Below are positions 34,177 to 42,747 of a DNA stretch of 64,000 nucleotides, piece after piece. Position 1 is the first letter of the stretch; each line of letters opens with the position of its first letter. The position numbers and the translations under genes were made by a program. The DNA comes from Caballeronia sp. SBC1 (lineage in GTDB: Bacteria; Pseudomonadota; Gammaproteobacteria; Burkholderiales; Burkholderiaceae). The notes beneath the pieces are model-generated. The model made no database searches. It saw nothing but the letters and a program-made list of their open reading frames with translations, and had not been told where the DNA came from. The DNA is taken from assembly GCF_011493005.1 (NCBI RefSeq), contig NZ_CP049158.1:620001-684000 (forward strand), written 5' to 3'.

Positions 34177-35199
34177 CGAAGACGCCGCTACGCGTTGCCG
34201 CATCACTGGGGCCTCCCACGATTGGGACCGGTCGCGGCTAGGCGGGCAGCCGAACTTCGTTTTATAGACCCGCGAAAAATGTTCGAGTGAATCGAAGCCC
34301 GTCGCGGCAGCGACTTGCGACACGCTGAGTTCGGTCTGCTGCAACAGCTTATGCGCGGTGGCGAGCCGTAAGCTGACGTAATAACGAAGCGGAGCAGTGG
34401 CGGTGTACTGCTTGAACTGCCGCTCGAGTTGTCTCTTCGACAAGCCGACCGCTGCCGCCAGATCCTCACATGAGATGGGCGTGGCGACGGATTCCTGCAT
34501 CAGGCGGATTGCCTCGCTGACCTGTTCGTTCATTGGCGCGGCGTCGAGGTCAGTTCGGGCAAGCTGGACTTCACTGGTTCCGCGAATGCGCGCGTGCAGC
34601 AGATGCTGCGATATCTCCGCCGACAATTCCGCACCCGCATGCTGCCCGATCCACTCGAGCATCATGTCGATGATCCCGCTGCCGCCCGCGCATGTGATCA
34701 GGCGCGGCTCGATGGTGTAAAGCTGAGTGGTTGCCTTGACGTTGGGATAGGCCTCCTGAAACCCTTCGAGGTTGTCCCAGTGCACAGCAGCCGGACGGCC
34801 ATCGAGAAGCGATGCAGCCGCGAGCATTTCAGTGCCGGTTTCAATCCCGCCAATTTGCGCGCCGAAGACGCTTTCGCGTCGAAGCCACGCTTTGACCTTG
34901 CGGTTCTTCGCGTGTTTCTTGGGCTCGAAGCTCGCGACCACGAAGATGGTCGAGAACTCGCCTGTCTCGTTCGACACCGGCCGTGTGGGCGCGATCATGC
35001 CGTTGGTTGCCTGGACCGGTTCGCCATCGATTGAAAGCACGGTCCATTCGTAGAGCGTGCGTTGACTGAGCCAGTTGGCAATAGCCATAGGCTCGATCAC
35101 GAGCGCAAGCCCGAGGTTCGAAAACTGCGGCAACACGAGGATGCCCACGCGCCGTGGTGCGGGATGTGTTTGCGAAGCGGATTTGCTCAGCGTGCTCAT
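34165..35199 (-). CDS. GlxA-family (DJ-1/PfpI plus AraC) transcriptional regulator
   Basis: Activator of 344 residues. Residues 17-200 form a glutamine-amidotransferase-like (DJ-1/PfpI) domain without an obvious catalytic centre (VGILVLPQFSNLGLALVIEP). Residues 230-330 are an AraC DNA-binding domain: CEDLAAAVGLSKRQLERQFK and VSQVAAATGFDSLEHFSRVY. Relatives such as GbdR, CdhR and SouR control glycine betaine, carnitine and sarcosine catabolism, which fits the neighbouring Rieske oxygenase, dehydrogenases and ChoX-like receptor. It probably responds to a betaine-type ligand. Confidence 0.9.
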   Translation of the reverse strand: MSTLSKSASQTHPAPRRVGILVLPQFSNLGLALVIEPMAIANWLSQRTLYEWTVLSIDGEPVQATNGMIAPTRPVSNETGEFSTIFVVASFEPKKHAKNRKVKAWLRRESVFGAQIGGIETGTEMLAAASLLDGRPAAVHWDNLEGFQEAYPNVKATTQLYTIEPRLITCAGGSGIIDMMLEWIGQHAGAELSAEISQHLLHARIRGTSEVQLARTDLDAAPMNEQVSEAIRLMQESVATPISCEDLAAAVGLSKRQLERQFKQYTATAPLRYYVSLRLATAHKLLQQTELSVSQVAAATGFDSLEHFSRVYKTKFGCPPSRDRSQSWEAPVMRQRVAASSAAG

Positions 35200-35402
35200 G
35201 GGAACCCCGAGTCTCTTGCTGGATGATCTAATGCACGGGCAATGCCTGACAATAATTTGCCGCGTATGTGGTCAGACCTGCAGGTCGAGCACGAGCCGTG
35301 CAGATCATGCTCTGGATACGCAGACGTAAGTTACCGTACTTTGATTTTTGTCGGCATCAGTTTGAACCATATCGCGATGATCGGCATCTCCTGCCAGTAG
35401 CG

Positions 35403-35564
35403 TCACCGAGCAGTTTTCGAAGATGCCTTCGCGCCCGGTTTTGCCAGAGGCCGCGCTGAATCATTGGGCAGGGTAAGACAGAAACCTTTGAGGTTGGAGG
35501 TGAGCATGGCGTCATCATTGACGATTGCATCGATCCCGCCCGGTGGATCGTTCAGCTTTGGCAT
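35403..35564 (-). CDS. Possible small protein coupled to the GMC dehydrogenase
   Basis: A 53-codon frame starts at an ATG inside the last codons of the GMC gene, with GGAGAA 7 bases before it. It begins MPKLNDPPGGIDAIVNDDAM and ends in a basic A-K-rich tail. Placement and ribosome site favour translation, but the codon use is not strongly biased and no family is recognised. It accounts for most of the 352-bp gap between the GMC and GlxA-type genes. Confidence 0.3.
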   Translation of the reverse strand: MPKLNDPPGGIDAIVNDDAMLTSNLKGFCLTLPNDSARPLAKPGAKASSKTAR

Positions 35565-37282
35565 GCATACTTCTCCAACGCGTTGTCACTCTCACGCTGT
35601 TGCGCGCGCCAGTCAGCAGGCATCCAGACCGCAGCGCCGGAAGGCCGCAGCGGCATGCGCCCCATCACGAGATCGCTGCCTTTCTCGCCGATCATCACAG
35701 TCGGTGCGTTTGTGTTGCCGCTAACAATAGTTGGCATGATGGACGCGTCGATGACGCGCAAGCGGTCTAGACCATGCACGCGCAGATCCGGTCCTACGAC
35801 CGCTTCTGCGTCGCTTGCCGGACCCATCTTGCAGGTGCCCGCCGCGTGATAACCGGTCTCCGTGACTTGCCGCGCCCAGGCGTCGAGCGATGCATCGTCG
35901 TAGGCGGTCGGCCCCGGCGTGAGTTCATCGCCTGCGAGTTCACGCATCGCGCTTTGCGCAATGATCTCCCGTACAAGCCTCGCGCCGGCACGCATGTCCG
36001 CGCGATCGCGATCGGTCTGCAGGTAGTTGAAAAGAATCCTTGGCGCAAGGCCCGGATCGTTCGACGCCAGGGTTACTGAGCCGAGACTCGTTGGCCGCAT
36101 CAAATCGATATGAACCTGGAACGCATGGGCCGGCACGCTTGACACGCTGCCCGGTTGAACGGCAAGCGGCATGAAGGTGAGTTGCAAGTCGGGATGTTCG
36201 ACCCCGGCGCGCGAGCGGATGAACGCGCCCGCTTCGAAGTGATTGCTGGCGGCAAAGCCCGTGCGGTTCATGAACCACTGCGCGCCGACCCACCATTTGC
36301 GGGGAGCGACGGTCCACGGAAAGATCGATACCGGCTTCTTGCACAGGTACTGCACCACCGTGTCCGGGTGATCCGACAAGCGCTCTCCGACACCCGGCAG
36401 ATCGTGGATCGGGCGCACACCCGCACGCCTGAGTTCATCGGCCGGGCCGATACCCGAGAGCTGCAATAACTGCGGCGTGTTGATCGCGCCGCCGCATAGC
36501 AGGACTTCCACGTCCGCATGTACCGTGACGACCTCGCCATTGCACGCATACTCGATGCCGGTCGCGCGGTTGCCGCTCATCAGCACACGCAACGCGAGCG
36601 CGCCCGTTACAACGGTCACGTTGCCCCGTGTCAATGCTTCGGCGAGATAACCCCGCGCGGTGCTCCAGCGCTCGCCTTTCCATGTGGTTCTATCGACGCG
36701 TCCGAAGCCTTCCTGGCGATACCCGTTGACGTCGTCAGTATGGCCGTAGCCTGCTTCAATGCCCGCGTTGATGAACGCGCGCGTGAGCACGGTGTCCGTA
36801 TTGCCGGCTGTGACGTGCAGGTGGCCGCTGTCACCGTGATACGCATCCGCGCCGAGCTCATGCTTTTCCGAGCGGATGAAGTATGGCAGCACTTCGCGGT
36901 AACTCCAGCCCGTGCAGCCTTGTTCCTCCCAGGCGTCGTAGTCGCGGGCGTGACCGCGTATGTACACCATGCCATTGATCGACGATGAGCCGCCAAGCAC
37001 GCGGCCGCGAGGCGTCCCTATACGACGCTGGTTGAGGAACGGTTCCGGCTCCGACTGATACTGCCAGTTATAACGGTCTCCGCCAACCACAATACCCATT
37101 GCCGACGGCATGTCGATCGACCAGTTGCGGTTCACGGGGCCGGCCTCGAGCAGCAACACGCGCACTTTCGGATCAGCGCTCAGGCGGTTAGCCAAAACAC
37201 AGCCGGCCGAGCCCGCGCCGACAATGACATAGTCGTAGCCTCGCAGGACGCTTTGCTTGGACATCGATGGCTTTGCGCTCAT
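35552..37282 (-). CDS. GMC oxidoreductase, choline dehydrogenase-like
   Basis: FAD-dependent alcohol dehydrogenase of 576 residues. The dinucleotide fold is at the start (YDYVIVGAGSAGCVLANRLS, GxGxxG at 22-27), followed by the GMC signatures PRGRVLGGSSSINGMVYIRG and GGAINTPQLLQLSGIGP. The catalytic histidine region is YHAAGTCKMG and the FAD-contacting end NTNAPTVMIGEKG. It resembles BetA, which oxidises choline to betaine aldehyde, but many paralogues use other alcohols. The ATG at 37282 follows GAGG; the longer frame overlaps the upstream gene. It lies 31 bp after the Rieske gene, so both form one operon. Confidence 0.88.
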   Translation of the reverse strand: MSAKPSMSKQSVLRGYDYVIVGAGSAGCVLANRLSADPKVRVLLLEAGPVNRNWSIDMPSAMGIVVGGDRYNWQYQSEPEPFLNQRRIGTPRGRVLGGSSSINGMVYIRGHARDYDAWEEQGCTGWSYREVLPYFIRSEKHELGADAYHGDSGHLHVTAGNTDTVLTRAFINAGIEAGYGHTDDVNGYRQEGFGRVDRTTWKGERWSTARGYLAEALTRGNVTVVTGALALRVLMSGNRATGIEYACNGEVVTVHADVEVLLCGGAINTPQLLQLSGIGPADELRRAGVRPIHDLPGVGERLSDHPDTVVQYLCKKPVSIFPWTVAPRKWWVGAQWFMNRTGFAASNHFEAGAFIRSRAGVEHPDLQLTFMPLAVQPGSVSSVPAHAFQVHIDLMRPTSLGSVTLASNDPGLAPRILFNYLQTDRDRADMRAGARLVREIIAQSAMRELAGDELTPGPTAYDDASLDAWARQVTETGYHAAGTCKMGPASDAEAVVGPDLRVHGLDRLRVIDASIMPTIVSGNTNAPTVMIGEKGSDLVMGRMPLRPSGAAVWMPADWRAQQRESDNALEKYACQS

Positions 37283-37313
37283 TTGATTCCTCGATAAGGC
37301 GAAGACAACGCGT

Positions 37314-38480
37314 TCATTGACCGTGGATGCCGCTATGAACCAGCGTGTGAAAGTGATGCACAAGGTGCTCGCTTTCATTGCTGCGGTCTGCGTCGATCAC
37401 ATAACGGCCCTGGTTATAACCGACCGAGTGCAGGCCCTTTTGCACCGATATGTTCAACGCGATGTCCTCAGGGCCGAGGTCTGTATTCATCCAGTCCATG
37501 CAGGCTTTTGTGACTTCGGGGACGGTCGCGTGAGGCGTGTAGTAGCCGAAGCGCAGCAGCGTTTTTTCCGCTTCCAGCGGGATGATCAGGAAGGTCGCGA
37601 GGAACTCGGAAAACGGGAACGTGTAGAACGTGTTGTGCGGCCAGATACCGATGTTGAAGAAACATTCGTCCGGGTTTTTATCTTCGCTCAGCGGTACGCC
37701 GTACGCGCTGGCTGCCTGCTTGTTTGCCGGCGCGGCGTACGTCCACCACTTGTCGCGTTGGGTCAGCTTGTAGCCGTCGAAATCGATCAGGTCGGCGAGG
37801 TCGACATGGCACGGACCCGAGAGCGAAAAGTGATAACCCTCGATGGAATTGTCCATGATGACCTTCCAGTTTGCCGGAACAATCACGTCCTTCTCTTCGA
37901 GCAGACGGTAGTCGTCGAGCTTCGGGAATACGCGCTTCATTTCAGCGTCGGCGCCGGGAAACAGCTCGCTCATCGACGGCGCGTTCGGGTCGAGGTTGAA
38001 GTAGTAGAAGCCACCCAGTTCCTCGACGCGCACGGTCGGGATGTTGTAACTGCCTGCATCGAAACCCTTCACCCGGTCGCTGCGGGGCGCGTGGCGAAGA
38101 TTGCCGTCGAGTCCGTAGCACCATGAGTGGTACGCGCAACGGAACACGCCTTTTTGCGTGCCGCGACGCTCTTCGACCAGACGATTGCCCCGATGCTGGC
38201 ACACGTTGTGAAACGCGTGGACAACGCCGTCGGTGCCGCATGTGGCAATGACGCTTTGATCGAAGATATCGGTCATCACGAACTGGCCGGGCTTGCTCAG
38301 TTCGCTTTTATGACCGATCACGTGCCATGCCGACATGAAGATCCTGTCGCGCTCCGAGCGAAAGATTGTGTCGTCGAAGAAATAGCGTGAGGGGAGTGTG
38401 AGCGCTTCTTCCGGGTTTTGCTCCAGCCAGCTTTCCGGCGCGACCATGTCTGCTTTCTTCACTACACGAATGGTTTGCAT
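37314..38480 (-). CDS. Rieske non-heme iron oxygenase, choline monooxygenase/GbcA-like
   Basis: Oxygenase component of 388 residues. The Rieske [2Fe-2S] ligands are C94-x-H96 and C115-x2-H118 (NVCQHRGN, FRCAYHSW). The mononuclear iron site is in MDNSIEGYHFSLSGPCH, with H217 and H225 the likely histidines. Relatives demethylate or hydroxylate quaternary ammonium compounds (choline monooxygenase, GbcA, carnitine CntA). A dedicated reductase is not encoded nearby, so electrons must come from elsewhere. It heads the operon with the GMC dehydrogenase and is divergent from the aldehyde dehydrogenase. Confidence 0.88.
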   Translation of the reverse strand: MQTIRVVKKADMVAPESWLEQNPEEALTLPSRYFFDDTIFRSERDRIFMSAWHVIGHKSELSKPGQFVMTDIFDQSVIATCGTDGVVHAFHNVCQHRGNRLVEERRGTQKGVFRCAYHSWCYGLDGNLRHAPRSDRVKGFDAGSYNIPTVRVEELGGFYYFNLDPNAPSMSELFPGADAEMKRVFPKLDDYRLLEEKDVIVPANWKVIMDNSIEGYHFSLSGPCHVDLADLIDFDGYKLTQRDKWWTYAAPANKQAASAYGVPLSEDKNPDECFFNIGIWPHNTFYTFPFSEFLATFLIIPLEAEKTLLRFGYYTPHATVPEVTKACMDWMNTDLGPEDIALNISVQKGLHSVGYNQGRYVIDADRSNESEHLVHHFHTLVHSGIHGQ

Positions 38481-38764
38481 GTGCAGGTTTCCTGTCGGTT
38501 TATGGGGGATGAGGCGAGTTGCGTGTTGCCGTTAGATGAAACTGTAGGGCGGCGAATTCACATTGACTTGATTTAAAGCGACATTCAAATGACGTGTTTA
38601 ATCGTTTATTTGTTTAACGATCGAGCTAAAGAAAACTGATCAAATGCGTCGCCGCTAAGTCGCTTTAGATCATGTAGCCGGAAAATGGCCGCCTTATAGT
38701 CCGCTAGGAATACCGGCATTCCTGGCAGCGGTTGACCACACCGCCGCCCCTTCAAGGAGACTTC

Positions 38765-40228
38765 ATGAACCCCAAGTTGCTTTATATAAACGGCGAGTGG
38801 ACCGAGGCTAGCGGCGGCCGTTGCCGCGACGTCATCGACCCGGCGACGGGTGAAGCGATAGCAAGTGTCGCGCATGCATCGGCGGAGGATGCGCAGCAGG
38901 CAATAAGCGCGGCACGCCACGCGTTCGATCACGGTCCGTGGCCTACTCTAACCAGCAGAGAACGGGCGGCGCACCTGCGTTCATTGATCAGCGCGCTGAG
39001 GGATCACGCTGAAGAGATCGCGAAGATAGAAGCGCTGAACACAGGCAAAACCATCACGGAGGGCCAGTCCGATGTGAGCGACGCGATTGCCGCATTCGAC
39101 TATTTCGCGCGATCAATCGGCACGGACTCAGGCGCGCTAAACGACGCAGCGCCGAATGTCATCAGCATGACTTTGCGCGAACCGGTGGGCGTATGCGGAC
39201 TTATTACGCCATGGAACTATCCGATCCTGCAGGCCGCATGGAAGCTTTCACCGGCGCTTGCGGCGGGTAATACCGTTGTGATCAAACCATCGAGCCTCAC
39301 GCCGCTTTCCACGCACTGCATAGCCGAATTGATTCATGCCTGTGGTTTCCCCAAAGGTGTTTTCAACCTGGTGACAGGAGGGGCGGAGGTGGGCGAAGTA
39401 TTGGCTTCCAGTACCCGCGTCGACCTGGTTTCGCTTACGGGCAGCAACTCAGCAGGCGCGAGCGTGATGAAGGCGGCCACGTCAAACTTCAAACGGATCT
39501 CGCTGGAACTAGGCGGCAAGAATCCGAACATCGTCTTCGCCGATGCGAACTTCGAGGCGGCCGTGGATCAAGCGCTGAACGCGGCGTTTTTCAACGCCGG
39601 GCAAATGTGCTCGGCGGGTTCGCGCCTGCTGCTGGAGCGGCCGATATATGACGTGTTCATTGAAGCACTGAGCGCACGCGTCAACGCGATTCGGCTAGGA
39701 CATGGGTCGTTGAAGAGCACACAGATGGGCCCGGTTATATCCGCTCAGCAACGCGACCGGGTGTTGGCGTTGGTCGAGGGTGCGGTCGAGGATGGCGCGC
39801 GCGTGTTGTGCGGCGGCGAGTCGCCGTCCGGCGTGCCGTTCGATAAAGGTTTCTGGGTAGAGCCCACCCTTCTTGTTGACGTGCAAGCCTCCATGCGCAT
39901 CGCCCGCGAAGAGATCTTCGGCCCGGTGATAACAGTGGAATGTTTCGACGGTGAAGACGAGGCGGTTGCGCTCGCCAACAACACCGAATTCGGTCTTGCG
40001 AGTGCGTTGTGGACGCAGGACTTCGCTCGGGCGAATCGCGTGTTGCGCCGCTTGCGTACCGCTACTGTCTGGGTCAATGACTTCAATATCACGCTGCCTC
40101 ATGCACCATGGGGCGGTTATAAAGCGAGCGGAATTGGCCGTGAGCTCTCGCGTGCGGGACTCGATGAATACACCGAACTGAAGCATGCCTATATCAACTT
40201 CGAACCTAAGGCCATCGGTTGGTTTTGA
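38765..40228 (+). CDS. Aldehyde dehydrogenase, betaine-aldehyde dehydrogenase-like
   Basis: NAD(P)-dependent aldehyde dehydrogenase of 487 residues. The nucleotide and catalytic motifs are LITPWNYPILQAAWK, ISLELGGKNPNIV (catalytic glutamate) and NAGQMCSAGSRL (catalytic cysteine). It would convert betaine aldehyde, or the product of the divergent GMC or Rieske enzyme, to the acid. A strong AAGGAGA site precedes the ATG; the 33-bp longer frame is less likely. The 284-bp gap shared with the Rieske gene is AT-rich and probably holds both promoters. A class II aldolase follows 22 bp later. Confidence 0.9.
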   Translation: MNPKLLYINGEWTEASGGRCRDVIDPATGEAIASVAHASAEDAQQAISAARHAFDHGPWPTLTSRERAAHLRSLISALRDHAEEIAKIEALNTGKTITEGQSDVSDAIAAFDYFARSIGTDSGALNDAAPNVISMTLREPVGVCGLITPWNYPILQAAWKLSPALAAGNTVVIKPSSLTPLSTHCIAELIHACGFPKGVFNLVTGGAEVGEVLASSTRVDLVSLTGSNSAGASVMKAATSNFKRISLELGGKNPNIVFADANFEAAVDQALNAAFFNAGQMCSAGSRLLLERPIYDVFIEALSARVNAIRLGHGSLKSTQMGPVISAQQRDRVLALVEGAVEDGARVLCGGESPSGVPFDKGFWVEPTLLVDVQASMRIAREEIFGPVITVECFDGEDEAVALANNTEFGLASALWTQDFARANRVLRRLRTATVWVNDFNITLPHAPWGGYKASGIGRELSRAGLDEYTELKHAYINFEPKAIGWF

Positions 40229-40250
40229 CAATCTGGAAAGGAGATGCTTC

Positions 40251-40979
40251 ATGCTGGAACATCGTCAGCAACGCGTGGATCTGGCGTGTGTCTTTCGCTG
40301 GGCGGCACGTCTAGGTATGCACGAATCCATTGCCAATCACTTCAGCTTCGCGGTCTCGGAAGACGGCGCACAATTCCTGATCAACCCGCGTGGCAGGCAC
40401 TTTTCCCGCATCAAGGCGAGCGACCTGCTGCTGGTGGATGCGCACGACACGCGAACCATCGATCGCCCTGATGCACCCGATATCACCGCATGGGCATTGC
40501 ATTCGGCGATCCACAGGCGTCACCGCGAAGCGCGTTGCATCCTGCACGTTCACTCGAAATACGCGACCGTGCTGTCCTGCTTGCAAGACCCGGTGCTGCC
40601 GCCGCTTGACCAGAACTGCATGCGCTTCTTTGAGCGTGTGGCGATAGACACGGGGTTCGACGGCATGGGTCTGGGCGATGAGGCCGAACGCGTAAGCCGT
40701 GCGCTTGGCGGCAAGCCGGTGCTGCTGATGGGACAGCATGGCGTGCTGGTTGCCGGTCCGACCGTGGCTCAGGCGTTTGATGATCTCTATTACTTCGAGC
40801 GCTCATGTGAGACCTACATTACTGCATTGATGACCGGGCAGGCGCTGCGAATTGCATCGGATCGCGTGGCGCACAAGACCATGCGGCAATGGGTCGAGGA
40901 CTACGAAGGTTTCGCGGACCAGCACCTGAGCGAGTTGAGGGCCATACTTGACGACGAGGAACCTGGTTACGCACAATAA
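40251..40979 (+). CDS. Class II aldolase/adducin family protein
   Basis: A 242-residue protein of the fuculose-1-phosphate aldolase/adducin fold. Metal-binding histidines are seen in CILHVHSKYATVL and a later GQHGVLVAG, and the N-terminal substrate loop is ESIANHFSFAV. Many members in catabolic operons are not sugar aldolases and have unknown reactions. It has a perfect AAAGGAG ribosome site and directly follows the aldehyde dehydrogenase, so it is probably co-transcribed. Confidence 0.88.
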   Translation: MLEHRQQRVDLACVFRWAARLGMHESIANHFSFAVSEDGAQFLINPRGRHFSRIKASDLLLVDAHDTRTIDRPDAPDITAWALHSAIHRRHREARCILHVHSKYATVLSCLQDPVLPPLDQNCMRFFERVAIDTGFDGMGLGDEAERVSRALGGKPVLLMGQHGVLVAGPTVAQAFDDLYYFERSCETYITALMTGQALRIASDRVAHKTMRQWVEDYEGFADQHLSELRAILDDEEPGYAQ

Positions 40980-41033
40980 CCGCGGTAGCGCTAGCGCGTC
41001 GTGGGCGCGGTGGGGAACGGCTTTGGAAAAATC

Positions 41034-41885
41034 ATGACAAACGAGTTTCACGAGAAAAATCGTCTTTCCTGGGATGCCGCCACGGCAGCGCATAACAGTC
41101 ACAAGGGCGATCAGCCTGCATTCTTCCGCAATGGCGGTTCAACGCTGTTCCCTGACGAAGTCGAGCTGCTTGGCAATATAGACGGACTGGACCTGCTTCA
41201 TCTGCAATGCAATTCAGGGCAGGACACCTTGAGCCTTGCACGTCTTGGAGCCACCGTTACCGGTGTCGATATCTCGGAAGAAGCTATTCGCTTCGCGCGA
41301 GACTTGTCAGCGCAATCAAACATTTCGGCGACATTCCACCGAGCCGACTTGCTGACCTATTTCGCCGAACAGGCGAGCACACCGGGCCGGTTTGACTGCG
41401 TGTTTGCTTCCTATGGAACCCTTTGCTGGCTCTCCGATATCGACGCGTGGGCGCAAGGCGTCGCGCACTCGCTGAAGCCCGGTGGACGTTTTGTCCTCGT
41501 CGAATTCCATCCCTTCGCGATGATGTTCGACGAGCAATGGAAAATGCGCTACGACTATTTCGATAAATCGCCGCTCACGAGTGACGGCGTCAACGATTAC
41601 GTCGCGCTGTCAGGCGAAGGACTCGTGCCCGATGGATACGAGGCCGGCTTTGAGACCTTCGTGAATCCGCATCCGAGCGTCGAGTTCTTTTGGGGAATCG
41701 GGGACATTGTCTCGGCATTGGCCAAAAACGGTCTGGTCATCGAGCAACTTCGAGAGTACCCGTACGCAAACGGGTGGAAGGGCTTTGACGGCATGCGCGA
41801 CAGCGGTGGTCGGCGCATGGTGCCTCCGCAAGAGATCGTGCGGATGCCGCTGATGTACGGCATTGCGGCGCGAAAACCGGGTTAG
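41034..41885 (+). CDS. Class I SAM-dependent methyltransferase
   Basis: A 283-residue methyltransferase. The SAM-binding motif I is LDLLHLQCNSGQDTLSLARL with the acidic motif II GVDISEEAIRFAR, then LKPGGRFVLVEFHP. The protein class (SAM methyltransferases annotated in Burkholderia without known substrate) gives no specific role. It starts 54 bp after the aldolase and may be the last gene of that operon, possibly acting on an N-methyl compound given the betaine context; this is inference. Confidence 0.85.
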   Translation: MTNEFHEKNRLSWDAATAAHNSHKGDQPAFFRNGGSTLFPDEVELLGNIDGLDLLHLQCNSGQDTLSLARLGATVTGVDISEEAIRFARDLSAQSNISATFHRADLLTYFAEQASTPGRFDCVFASYGTLCWLSDIDAWAQGVAHSLKPGGRFVLVEFHPFAMMFDEQWKMRYDYFDKSPLTSDGVNDYVALSGEGLVPDGYEAGFETFVNPHPSVEFFWGIGDIVSALAKNGLVIEQLREYPYANGWKGFDGMRDSGGRRMVPPQEIVRMPLMYGIAARKPG

Positions 41886-42280
41886 ATGCAAACATCACGG
41901 TAAGCCGGCGCACTACGCGAACGGCCACATGGCGCGGAGCGCGGGTGATCGCCACCGGCTCGTCAGGGGAGCACTGTGGTTCATTGCGTCTGTTTCACGA
42001 CGCCTGTGTTCTCGCGCGCTCCGTGCGCTGCCGCACAGAAGAAGAGAAGACGCGCAAATAATGAAGGATACCTATCGTATTTCCCTATCCTGAAGTCACA
42101 ACCGAGGAGCCCCGACGCGCGGACAAGGTGCTGCGGAACCGCACTGCTTCCTGCTTGATTTTGCTCAAGGATCAACAGGCTTGCGTAACAGGCACACAGC
42201 GACTTTAATAGATTAGGTCCTTTGAATCCTGCCGGTGTTCAAAGAAGCGTCGCGGGTAACTGCCTTGTGGAGGCCACATC
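41886..42280. other. Intergenic gap before the four-gene cassette
   Basis: About 395 bp with no supported gene, repeat or clear terminator. GGAGG at 42268-42272 serves the next gene. The promoter of the cassette should lie here. Base composition becomes more AT-rich toward the cassette. Confidence 0.5.
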
Positions 42281-42727
42281 ATGCACGAGCCGAAACTTCC
42301 CGTCGTGTCAGCAGAGACCTCGCCGCACGATGCGCTTAACCGGATTTTCGACGCGGACGTCTCGGGAGTGCTAATGCTCGAAGGCGAAAACGCGCGGCTC
42401 CTCCATGCGAGAGATATTGCCGACAGCCTGAAGGCAGAATTCCCGCGAGTGGGTGACATCGACAGGTTCGAGGCGGTAAGCGTTCAGGTCACGGGCCCCG
42501 ACGGTGTCCGGATGTTGGTCGGTCGATCCAATGCAAGCGGAGTAGCGATGCTCGGCGCCGACGCCATTGCAGCGACAAGGATTGTCGCCAATGGTCAATT
42601 TGATCGCTATTTTCATAACGTCGAATTTTCCCGCTGTCAGAACCCGCGTGAGCCTCATTTTTATCCACCACGCGATCGGGACCCGAAAAACCCCGACCTA
42701 TGTTATTGCGGTTATCTTATTGTGTAA
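42281..42727 (+). CDS. Unknown protein, CBS-like start and C-terminal metal-binding-like motif
   Basis: First gene of a four-gene cassette, 148 residues, not recognised. Residues 8-55 resemble one CBS-like unit (VSAETSPHDALNRIFDADVS, GVLMLEGENARLLHARDIAD). The C-terminus holds C119, H126, C141 and C143 (RCQNPREPHFYP, NPDLCYCGYLIV), a C-x6-H-x14-C-x-C arrangement that could bind zinc. A GGAGG ribosome site supports the start. There is no signal peptide or helix, so it is cytoplasmic. It ends 20 bp before the large membrane protein gene. Confidence 0.75.
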   Translation: MHEPKLPVVSAETSPHDALNRIFDADVSGVLMLEGENARLLHARDIADSLKAEFPRVGDIDRFEAVSVQVTGPDGVRMLVGRSNASGVAMLGADAIAATRIVANGQFDRYFHNVEFSRCQNPREPHFYPPRDRDPKNPDLCYCGYLIV

Positions 42728-42747
42728 CGATGAATTAGGAGTCGACG

